DNA of 64,000 nucleotides, from contig NC_134353.1 of assembly GCF_048569485.1 (NCBI RefSeq), forward strand, positions 701,022,958 to 701,086,957. The letters run 5' to 3'. Position numbers and translations under genes: made by a program. Positions 45,285-54,948 of the stretch are shown here, in pieces. Each line of letters begins with the position of its first letter. Position 1 is the stretch's first letter. Source of the stretch: Anomaloglossus baeobatrachus. Taxonomy: Eukaryota; Chordata; Amphibia; Anura; Aromobatidae. The notes beneath the pieces were generated by a model. The model was not told where the DNA came from. It made no database searches and was given only the letters and a program-made list of their open reading frames with translations.

Positions 45285-45876
45285 GGGGTACTTTACACGC
45301 TGCGACATCGCTACCGATATATCATCGGGGTCACGTCGTTAGTGACGCACATCCGGTGCCGGTAGCGACATCACAGCGTGTAACACTAATGAGCGACGAT
45401 CAACAATCGCAAAATCGTTCCAAAACGGTGATCGTTGAAACGTCGTTCATTTCCTTAATTTCGCTGCTGCCACCGGTACGATGTTGTTCGTCATTCCTGC
45501 GGCATCACAAATCGCTATGTGTGACACCGCGGGAGCGACGAACATCTCCTTACCTGAGTCTACCGGCAATGTAGAAGGAAGGAGGTGGACGGGATGTTAC
45601 GTCCCGCTCATCTCCGTACCTCTGCTTCTATTGGCCGGCCGCTTAGTGATGCCGCAGTGACGTCGCTATGACGCCAAACGCACCTCCCTCTTGAGGGAGG
45701 GATTGTTCGGCGGTCACAGCGACGTTGCTGACCAGGTATGTGCGTGTGATGCTGCCATAGCGATAATGTTCGCTATGGCAGCGAGCACCAAATGTCGCAC
45801 GAGCGACGGAGGCGGGAGCTATCGTGCTTGACATCGCTAGCAATCGCTAGCGATGTCGTAGCGTGTGAAGTACCCC
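45285..45876 (+). mobile_element. CpG-rich hairpin MITE M1, copy 5
   Basis: 592 bp with ends GGGGTACTTTACACGCTGCG and the inverse CGTGTGAAGTACCCC, flanked by TAA (45282-45284, 45877-45879). Subterminal arms 45295-45316 and 45360-45381 pair over 22 nt with three mismatches. The right terminal hairpin is GACATCGCTAGC-AATC-GCTAGCGATGTC. Core shared with the other copies. Confidence 0.88.
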
Positions 45877-45879
45877 TAA

Positions 45880-46276
45880 GGCTACTTTCACACTGCATTT
45901 TGCCTTACGTTTTGTGGTTCCGTCGGGGCATCCAACCAAACTGCCCCTCCCCCACCCCGTAAAGTGTGTTTCGGACGCATGCGCAGACAGGTACATTGAC
46001 TGTAAGGGAGCAGACTACTGTACGTTAGCGTGTGCTCTGTTTTGTACCAATTTCGGGCACATACGTTTTCTGCAGGCGGACACCAAAACGTAGTCGACTA
46101 TGTTTTGGTGTACGCCTGCAGAAAAACGCATGGGAAAAAGCATGCAAAAAATACATTAAAACTGCTCCGAAAATGTATTAAAAATGCATTGGAAAAACGT
46201 ACGTTTTTCCCTGCCATGAGATGCAGATTTAGTGCATAAATTTCTGCAACCAAAAATTCCACGTGCGCACATAGCC
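45880..46276 (+). repeat. Composite MITE-like repeat
   Basis: Begins GGCTACTTTCACACTGC and ends CCACGTGCGCACATAGCC, the Harbinger-type end seen at 44595. Inside are ACATACGTTTTCTGCAGGCG with CGCCTGCAGAAAAACGCATG, an inverted pair. Probably a Harbinger-type MITE fused to, or inserted in, another one. Confidence 0.5.
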
Positions 46277-46279
46277 TAA

Positions 46280-46690
46280 GCCTGTATTCCAACATTGAGT
46301 TCACTGAGTTCACCTCAGGTGAGTTTCTAGGAGTTCACCTGAGTGATTTAAATGAATTCACCTCAGGTGAGTTCACCTGAGGTCACAACTGGGATACATG
46401 GGAGCATACAGTTGTGACCTAAGGTGAACTCAATGATGTCACCACTCTCACAGCTGTGGCTCAGTCAGTGTGTCCCACCGGCCGCAGTGATCGGTTTTCT
46501 AATGTGACAGCGCATAGTCAGTATCGCCTTTTGACATCATGGTATGGACCTGCAGGGGTGTTTGAAGGGTTAATAAATTGGAGAAAGAGGGTGTGTTTTT
46601 TTTTTGTTTTTTTTTAATAAAGGAGTTTTCTTTGTGTTTTGTGTATATTTCATTTTACTTCCACTAGTAGAAATGGGGCTCTCATAGTGA
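46280..46690 (+). repeat. Dispersed repeat R1, copy 2
   Basis: Same order of motifs as 1252-2190 (TTCACCTCAGGTGAG, CACAGCTGTGGCTC, TTTTCTAATGTGAC, GGGCTCTCATAG) but without the Tc1 tail and MITE fragment. The last part overlaps the first unit of the 620-bp duplication. Confidence 0.65.
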
Positions 46691-47794
46691 AAATTCATAT
46701 GGTTTAATATGCAGACCCGGAAGCAGTGTGACAGCTGCATTATAATTGTCTTGCTTTAAACCCCATATTGCTTCCTTTTTTATAAAAACATATATTTTAA
46801 TTTGCCCACCAAACCCAAACATTAACATTAACTTCCCTGAGAAGCCTGCTTTCGGGGTCCATGCAAGGACACTAGTTGTCAGTTATGGACCTAGAACTTT
46901 ACAGTTCGAGTTCTCCCCTCACTACTATTGATATTTGTTGTGCAATGCATTTGTGCTAATATGTTAATATATGGGGGAATTTATAGTCAATAGGATATTG
47001 AAATAGAACATGGTGTCTCATTGGTCACATATGTAATCCATTGTGATGGGTCCTTTAGTGCTTAAAGATGGCGCTTTTAAATAGTTTTGTTATGCTATGA
47101 CTAAGGGCTCTTGTAGCCAGAAACGTCTAAGAAAAAGTTTTTAACTAGTGATGCCATAGAATCCCATGCATACTGGGGTGTTTGAAGGGTTAATAAATTG
47201 GAGAAAGAGGGTGTGTTTTTTTTTTGTTTTTTTAATAAAGGAGTTTTCTTTGTGTTTTGTGTATATTTCGTTTTACTTCCACTAGTAGAAATGGGGCTCT
47301 CATAGTGAAAATTCATATGGTTTAATATGCAGACCCGGAAGCAGTGTGACAGCTGCATTATAATTGTCTTGCTTTAAACCCCATATTGCTTCCTTTTTTA
47401 TAAAACCGTATATTTTAATTTGCCCACCAAACCCAAACATTAACATTAACTTCCCTGAGAAGCCTGCTTTCGGGGTCCATGCAAGGACACTAGTTGTCAG
47501 TTATGGACCTAGAACTTTACAGTTCGAGTTCTCCCCTCACTACTATTGATATTTGTTGTGCAATGCATTTGTGCTAATATGTTAATATATGGGGGAATTT
47601 ATAGTCAATAGGATATTGAAATAGAACATGGTGTCTCATTGGTCACATTTGTAATCCATTGTGATGGGTCCTTTAGTGCTTAAAGATGGCGCTTTTAAAT
47701 AGTTTTGTTATGCTATGACTAAGGGCTCCTGTAGCCAGAAACGTCTAAGAAAACGTTTTTAACTAGTGATGCCATAGAATCCCATGCATACTGT
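46555..47794 (+). repeat. 620-bp tandem duplication
   Basis: Units 46555-47174 and 47175-47794 are about 98-99 percent identical by eye, with roughly eight differences. Both begin GGGGTGTTTGAAGGGTTAAT and end ATCCCATGCATACTG. Each holds a 61-codon ORF (MSCFKPHIASFFIK...) with no domain I recognise. The first part of each unit is the end of repeat R1, so the duplication arose after R1 inserted. Confidence 0.92.
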
Positions 47795-47804
47795 TTTTTT
47801 TTTT

Positions 47805-48440
47805 TAAAGGGAACCTGTCAGGTGCAATATGCACTTAGAACCACGAGCAGTTCTGGGTGCATATTTAGTGATTCCTGCCTAACCGTCCCTGTATACACTA
47901 GCATAAATAAACAGATCTTTAGGAAAAGTATTTCTACAGATCGTATATTATATGCTAACGAGCGCAGGGACTAGTCCCGAGGGCATTTGTTCCCTTAGCT
48001 AATCGGACCACATGGCATGGAAGCATGCCCCTGTGGGCATACTAACATGCTAATAAAGGCGCAGCTACATGCACATACCTCATTGTTAATGGCAGCAGGC
48101 GGAGGATGGATTCGCACTAGGCATGATCCGGAGACCTCAGCACTTCCGATCATGTACACTGTAGCTCACTGAAGCCAGGCAGCTTACACCCGGCATCAGT
48201 TTAGTGTGCAAGATCGGAAGTCCCGGGTACTCCAGATCATGCGCAGAGCGCAGCCATCCTCCACCAGCCGCCATGAAGACTGAAATATGTGCGGCATCAC
48301 TGCGCATTCATTAGCATGTTGGTACCCCCACAGGGGCATGCTACCATGCTATGTGGGCCGACTAGATAAGGGAACCAACGCCCTCGAGACTAGTAGTAGT
48401 CGGTGCTACTCTTTTACATTGGCTTCTGAGTGCTCGTCAT
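47805..48440 (+). mobile_element. Foldback repeat with about 85-bp inverted arms
   Basis: GGGAACCTGTCAGGTGCAAT marks the left side. Arms at about 47970-48055 and 48308-48395 are inverted copies (CATGCCCCTGTGGG with CCCACAGGGGCATG; GTCCCGAGGGC with GCCCTCGAGAC). Non-coding. A foldback or MITE type; superfamily unknown. Confidence 0.6.
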
Positions 48441-48844
48441 TGTAACTACTGCAGCCCATCAGAAGCCTTTCATTGTCTTTCATAGTTGGGAGGAAAGCCC
48501 ATTTGTGATCGTGCATAAGTAACCCTATCTACTCAGCTGAATATTTGAGGAGAGGAAAAATTACGACTTTGCTGTGGAACCGCTTGATTTCTGTGTATGA
48601 CCCTTTGTATATATACATGCATTATTTTTTATATTCACCACTATCCTATTTTTCTTGGGAAACTCAGGGGACATTATTACTGAATGTGGAAAGTCACAGG
48701 GGCCATTATTACTGAATTAAGGAAGACTCTGGTGCCATCATTGCTATATACTGGGGGGGACGCAGGGCATTATTAATGTATATAGGGAGGGGATTAGTGG
48801 ACATTATAAGTACTATGTACAGGACTTGGGACATTATTCACGTA

Positions 48845-49591
48845 CAGTGGAACCTCGGTTTACGAGTAACTTGGTGTACGAGTATTTTGCTATATGAGAA
48901 AAGCTTGCTGTAAATTTGTAACTCAGTTTACGAGAAAGCTTTGCTCTACGAGTAAATACTCACCGCACACACGTCCGGTTCCGTACTTTAACCGCACTCT
49001 GACCCGCTCTTGCAGTCTGCACAAACACGCACAAACACAGACAAACACTCACAAACACACACAAACAAACACAAACACACACAAACACGCACACTCTCAC
49101 ACATATATTGCTCACCTTACCTTCCGTTCCATCGCCAGCCTCATGATTCTTGTAGTTTGCCGGTACAGGCTGTGTATCGGGTAACCATTGCGACGATGGA
49201 GGAACTGCCGCTGTCAGACGCTACTCAAAGGCAGCGCGCTGGCCAATCAAAGGCAAGCGGCTCCTGCCTTTGACGTCAGCGCTCTGGCAGTGGAAGCTCC
49301 GGCATCGGTCACGATGGTTACCCGATACACATCCTGTTGACGAACTACAAGAACCAGGAGTCTGGCACTGGAACGGAAGGTAAGGTGAGCTTAATATATG
49401 TGTGTTTGTGTGTGTTTGTGCATGTGTGGAATGGCACAATAGGGGACCAGGATGGGACATTGAACAAGTTGTGGAATGAATTGTCTGAGCTTGCATTATT
49501 TCCTATGGGAAATTTTGCTTTGCTAGATGAGTAACTTGGTTTACAAGCACACTCCCAGAACGGATTGTTCTCATAAACCAAGGTTCCACTG
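48845..49591 (+). mobile_element. Mariner/Tc1-type MITE, TA target, copy 1
   Basis: 747 bp. Ends CAGTGGAACCTCGGTTTACG and the inverse AAACCAAGGTTCCACTG, flanked by TA. The central ACAAACAC microsatellite (49020-49100) and an inner inverted pair (near 49138-49200 and 49308-49365) make it a palindrome-like non-autonomous element. A second copy lies at 52830-53114. Confidence 0.85.
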
Positions 49592-49906
49592 TATTTGAAA
49601 ATATTCATGTTGCATTATTACTATACTTGGTGAATATGGGGCATTTTAATATATGTGGGGATTAAGGAATCATTATTCGTTTTGTTGAGCACTCAGGCCA
49701 TTATTATTTGCAAAGGTGACACACACATGACATTATTACTATTTAGGGGCACTCAGGACATATTCAAGTGGGCACTTGAAAGGTATTTTTTCATAATACG
49801 GGCACTCAGGGTTTTGTAACCGTCAAAGAGGCACACAGGAGGCATTATGGGGAAAATGTGAGCACCGTTACCTTCTAGTGCACTCATTAAATTTAACTAT
49901 CTAGAG

Positions 49907-51736
49907 CAGACCTGGGCAAGGGGCGGCCCGTGGGCCACATCCGACCCGCCTACTCTCTGTGACCGGCCCGCCCGTCTTCAGCCGGTGCAGTGGAGCCGGG
50001 CTGCAGCGTGCCGGGCAGGGAGAGATCCTGCAGGTCCGCACAGTCAGTGCAGGCAGCGGAACTCAGGAATCTCTCCTCTGTTCCCTGCCGGCACTTTCCC
50101 TGTGACACACGCGCGCGCTGTGATGTTATCAGTACTGCGCGCGTGTGTAATTTCAAAAGTTCCCACCCAGCCAGCAGGAGAAGAGCGTCACAGCGGGGAC
50201 CTTCACAGAGAGAAGCAGCGGCGGGGGCCCCTCGGAGAAGAGCATCACCGCAGCCAGGGCCCGTAGCAGCTCAGCGGAGGGCCTGTACGGAGGTGCCTGA
50301 GGATGGGGACAATAACAAGGGACAGGTAAGTAGTGACTAATAAGCTGAGGAGGGGACAATGGGGGAGGGGGGAGACTGGTGACTAATACTGGGGGTGTAG
50401 TGGTGTAGTTTTACAGGTGTAGTATATGCTGTTGTGTATATAGTGGTGTAGTATATAGTGGTGTAGTACATGGGGTGTAGTGATGTAGTTTTATTACAGG
50501 TGTAGTATATGGGGGTGTTGTATATAGTGATGTAGTATATTACAGGTGTACTATATGGAGGTGTTTTATATTACAGGTGTAGTACATGAGGGGTGTAGTA
50601 TATTACAGGTGTACTATATGGAGGTGTAGTATATTACAGGTGTACTATATGGAGGTGTAGTATATTACAGGTGTACTATATGGAGGTGTAGTATATTACA
50701 GGTGTACTATATGGAGGTGTAGTATATTACAGGTGTACTATATGGAGGTGTAGTATATTACATGTGTACTATATGGAGGTGTAGTATATTACAAGTGTAT
50801 TATATGGAGGTGTAGTATATTACAGGTGTACTATATGGGCGTGTAGTATATTACAGGTGTACTATATGGGCGTGTAGTATATTACAGGTGTACTATATGG
50901 AGGTGTAGTATATTACAGGTGTACTATATGGAGGTGTAGTATATTACAGGTGTACTATATGGAGTTGTAGTATATTACAGGTGTACTATATGGAGGTGTA
51001 GTATATTACAGGTGTACTATATGGAGGTGTAGTATATTACAGGTGTACTATATGGAGGTGTAGTATATTATAGGTGTACTATATGGAGGTGTAGTATATT
51101 ACAGGTGTACTATATGGAGGTGTAGTATATTAAAAGTGTATTATATGGAGGTGTAGTATATTACAGGTGTACTATATGGGCGAGTAGTATATTACAGGTA
51201 TACTATATGGAGGTGTAGTATATTACAGGTGTACTATATGGAGGTGTAGTATATGGAGGTGTAGTATATTACAGGTGTACTATATGGAGGTGTAGTATAT
51301 GGAGGTGTAGTATATTACAGGTGTACTATATGGGGGTGTAGTATATTACAGGTGTACTATATGGGGGTGTAGTATATTACAGGTGTACTATATGGAGGTG
51401 TAGTATATGGAGGTGTAGTATATTACAGGTGTACTATATGGGGGTGTAGTATATTACAGGTGTACTATATGGGGGTGTAGTATATTACAGGTGTACTATA
51501 TGGGGATGTAGTATATTACAGGTGTACTATATGGAGGTGTAGTATATTACAGGTGTATTATATGGGGGTGTAGTATATGGGGGTGTAGTGATGTTGCATA
51601 TTACAGGTGTACTATATGGAGGGGGTGTAGTAATGTAGTATATTGGGTAGAACGGAGTTAATTATGTTAGTCCGGCCCTCTAAACCAATCCCAATTTCTC
51701 ATGCGGCCCCATGGGAAAATTAATTGTCCACCCCTG
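49907..51736 (+). mobile_element. hAT-type non-autonomous element with minisatellite core
   Basis: 1830 bp. A perfect 8-bp target duplication ATCTAGAG (49899-49906, 51737-51744) and ends CAGACCTGGGCAAG and (reverse) CAGGGGTGGACAA match hAT. Subterminal GGCGGCCCGTGGGCCACATC on the left and GCGGCCCCATGGG on the right are inverted. No transposase. Most of the length is the 31-bp array. Confidence 0.9.
50400..51645 (+). repeat. 31-bp minisatellite, about 38 copies
   Basis: The unit is TGTAGTATATTACAGGTGTA plus CTATATGGAGG, with shorter variants at both ends (GTGGTGTAG, ATGGGGGTGTAG). Copies are nearly perfect in the middle and decayed at the left edge, the usual sign of expansion in place inside the hAT element. 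Confidence 0.95.
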
Positions 51737-51850
51737 ATCTAGAGGGCACAAAGAGAGCATTTTACTAGGTAAAGGGCACGGTAGTGTGCATTATTACTAT
51801 GTGGGGTACTTAGTATGTGGGACACAATCATTTTGTCTCCACACGGCAGT

Positions 51851-52829
51851 ATCATTTTCCTGCAGCTCTATCCCTGTTTATACGGGGTGATGCACAGTCA
51901 ATAACATGTGAATTTTTTTAGGGGGCAAGATAAATGTTCAGACCACATAACCAGTGAGTGTTTTGCCTGTTCATTGGATGATCCGGCATGTTTACATGGG
52001 ACGATCACTTGAAAAGAGCTTTGCTACAAACATAACTTGGGTTTCTGACACATTTCTGGTGTGAGACTGGGGGGGAGGAGGAGAAGGGCGAGGGACGCAA
52101 TTTCACCATCTGCCTAAGGGTGTGCTCACACGAACGTATGACTCGCATGATTATCGCATCGCATCGCAGCACCCGGCGCGGCTGGCTTCTCTCCTGACAG
52201 GAGCGAGACTGCTGCATATATTTCTAGGCAGCTGAAATGCTCCTGTCCAGAGAGTGTGCGGCCATACCGGGTGATGCCGATGCGATACTCGCTGAGTCAC
52301 TCGCTTCCCTAAGAAAGCAAAATACCTGGTCTTAGACTGTTGCCATGGCAGCAAAGCAAACATACAATACAAATCTGATTTTGCAGCCACACTCCCATTC
52401 ATTTTTCTCCTTCACTGCTTACTTATATCTGAAACCAAAGATGAACAAATGTTTATGATCATATGAATAAAACTAAGAAATAGGGGTATGTAAAGCTGAC
52501 TATTGACATAGTCAGCCTTTACTATCTGATAATTTAACTAAAGTGTTTGCTTCTATTAAAGAAAACTAAATCTTTACACCGATTCTTTATTTACAATTGT
52601 ACCTGTAGTCTATTATTGCCTAAGTATATGCATAGGGGCCATAAACACACAACTCTAATAACTATTGATTTGCCTACACTTCACGGCAAATATTTTGATT
52701 AAAGGAAACCCGTCATCAAGAAAATTCCGTCCACTCTGCAGACACCATGTTATAGAGCAGGAGGAGTCTAGAAGATTGATAGGAGTCGAGAAGATTGATA
52801 CATATTTTTATAAGGACAGATTTAGTATA
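51851..52829. other. Mostly unassigned; MITE-like piece at 52120-52320
   Basis: GTGTGCTCACACGAACGTAT, repeated GCATCGCATCGCA words and an inverted CTCTCCTGACAGGAG near 52195 look like part of a CpG-rich MITE. The remainder is AT-rich with no recognisable gene. Confidence 0.4.
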
Positions 52830-53114
52830 CAGTGGAACCTTGCTTAACGAGTAACCCAATTAGCGAGTATTTAACGCGCAAAGCTTGCTGTAAATTTGTA
52901 ACTCAGTTTACGAGCAAGCTTTGCTGAACGAGCAAGAAACACGCACGCACACACACATATTATGCTCACCTTACCTTCTGTTCCATCGCCGGCTACCCGA
53001 AACACATCCTGTATCGGCGAACTACAAGAACCATGAGGCCGGCGATGGATCTTGTAGTTCACCGCTACAGGATGAGTATCGGCAACCATCGCGACGAGGG
53101 AGGAAATTCCACTG
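52830..53114 (+). mobile_element. Mariner/Tc1-type MITE, copy 2 (shorter)
   Basis: 285 bp. Ends CAGTGGAACCTTGCTTAACG and AATTCCACTG, flanked by TA. Shares AAGCTTGCTGTAAATTTGTAACTCAGTTTACG with copy 1 in two adjoining blocks, and the inner CGGCGAACTACAAGAACC / CTTGTAGTTCACCG inverted pair. A deletion derivative of the same family. Confidence 0.85.
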
Positions 53115-53484
53115 TAATTTGTGTTCTATTCATTTAACCCTCGGCTCCCTACCTATTTTGGACCCAGAAAGAGCTCACCTTCCACCCAGCTTCTGTTGAA
53201 CAGCGTTCTCTCTGTGCTTATATACCCCTTCCTTTGGACTGGTGTTCGTTATATTCTTCAGTTCATTCAAGCCCTGGGTACTAGCAGGTGGCTTGAATTC
53301 CTCTGTGGTATTGTTTCTAAAAACTTTGCTATACTTCTACCTGAGTCATCTGCAGATAAGTTGTTCATGCTTTCTTCCCCTGTGTGTCCCACTTGAGTCG
53401 TCTATAGTTGTTTTATAGTTGTTTAGTGGGGTTGATGAAGAGCTCATACTATCCATTCCCTATTTAAGGCCCAGCAATAGGATA
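53115..53484. other. Unassigned sequence
   Basis: No gene or repeat structure recognised. It ends at the solo LTR. Confidence 0.5.
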
Positions 53485-54632
53485 TGTGCCGCCTCTGCAG
53501 CAGTCGAACTGCTCGGATCCGAGGTTACTGTGGCTTGAGGGTCTCCAGACCTGGGGGCTTGCGGCCACTCGAATGTAAAGGGGGTATTTACAGGGGATAA
53601 ATGTTCGTGACGCCACCTGCGGGTTGCGGTAAGGGGAGTACCGCTGCTGCCGATAGGAGTACCGGGGCTGATGGTGTGGGGGCAGCAAGTTGTCAATCCC
53701 TCCACAGGTAGGGATGGCCCCGCTTCGTGGGTGGGTGTAAGGAGATATGGTGATCGGGTGGCTTGGACTTGGGAAAGCAGGGTGCAGGGGTCAAGTTACT
53801 CACTGCGGTAGTCTTGATGCTGGATTAGGTGGAATCAGCAGACACTCACACAAATGGTAAACCAAAGTCTCTAGGCACCGCAATTTCTGCGGAGGGAGCC
53901 CGTCCAGGTCCCGCTCCCACCGCTATCACTTGGTAAGTCCGGAGCCCTGCCTCCGTGCACAAATTGATTGACCTTTGCTTGAAGCCTTCGGGGCCCCTCT
54001 ACCCGTATGTATGGCAGCTGTGCTCTTGATGCCTGGCACTTGGGATTTTAGTGGGTTTTGTGCTTTGGAGAACCCTATCCCCCGCGTTTTGCTGATGCCT
54101 TCAATCTCTGAGCTCTTGGGGAAAGTTCATAAAGAGACTATCCTCAACAGGTTAATTATCAAGGTGCCTGAAGCTCTTCTTTGATCTAGGGTCCTGTACA
54201 CCGCCGTGCTCGGTACCGGTAAGGTAATTGGGCTTTCTGGTGCTAACAGTTCTCCTAGACTGCATCCGTCACACCCCTGTCCAGTGTTCCTGATACCGGA
54301 TACTCCTGTTTCCCGGACCACAGTCTGCGACCCAACCTGTCACCTCCCCGGGAGCTCCAACTCCCCAGCTCCTCACTCTTTGAGGGCTACTACTTGACTC
54401 CTTGTCTCCCCTCCCACCAGTCTGCCTGAACCGTAAGTGGGTGGTCGTGCTCCAACTTGACCAACGCACCGGTGTGTCCGTACAGGTCATGGTGTGAGGT
54501 GTGGTTGGGATTTGTAGTGCGGATGTTAGTGACACCGTTGTTGGGAACCTGAAACCATGGGGGGTAGGCCCTGCACCCTGGGTGACAGGATGCAGTTCCC
54601 TGTAGCACCTTGATGTATTCAGGGGCGCTACA
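53485..54632. mobile_element. Solo LTR, about 1148 bp
   Basis: Starts TGTGCCGCC and ends GGGGCGCTACA, flanked by GATA on both sides (53481-53484, 54633-54636), a 4-bp target duplication. It has the GTGACGCCACCTGCGG box and the GGGGCTGATGGTGTGGGGGC box found in the LTR at 54949. Fossil of the same general LTR group as 2370-3318. Confidence 0.6.
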
Positions 54633-54636
54633 GATA

Positions 54637-54948
54637 CCTAGGGTAAGGTATCAGGTTCCGCACCTATGCGCTGAGCCGATCTAGGGTGGTGAGGTAACCC
54701 AGTGACCAGCAGTAAGTTCGGTCAGGGGTCACCATCTTTCCTCTCCCTAGACACAGAGTTTCCCTTCCCCTCCCTTTCACTGTGTGCTTGGTACTTCCCT
54801 GTACCTAGCGTGACATTAACCATACCTTTTGTTCTAAGATTGAATGTTTTATTTAAAAAATATATGCAAGTAAAGTTCCAGCAATGCACTGCTATTTAAT
54901 TGACAGGTGCAACAGGGACGGGAATATATGAGTCAAGTTTTGCTGGTG
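54637..54948. other. Spacer between LTR elements
   Basis: No gene. TATATGCAAGTAAAGTTCC (near 54860) recurs inverted near 58140 (see findings). Confidence 0.5.

Larger units (their letters stand above)
48650..51850 (+). repeat. Degenerate GGGCACTCAGGACATTATTACTAT-type tandem repeat
   Basis: Imperfect units of about 35-45 bp with CATTATTACT(A/G) and GGGGCACTCAGG words occur in 48650-48842, 49594-49898 and 51745-51850. Two MITEs (48845-49591 and 49907-51736) split the array. No coding sequence. Confidence 0.6.

Noticed and set aside
46746-47549. Two copies of a 61-codon ORF (MSCFKPHIASFFIK...)
   Set aside because: Copied by the 620-bp duplication, short, with no known domain and no codon evidence.
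50400-51645. CRISPR-like regular repeats of 31 bp
   Set aside because: Units are contiguous with no unique spacers, inside a eukaryotic hAT-type element. It is a minisatellite.
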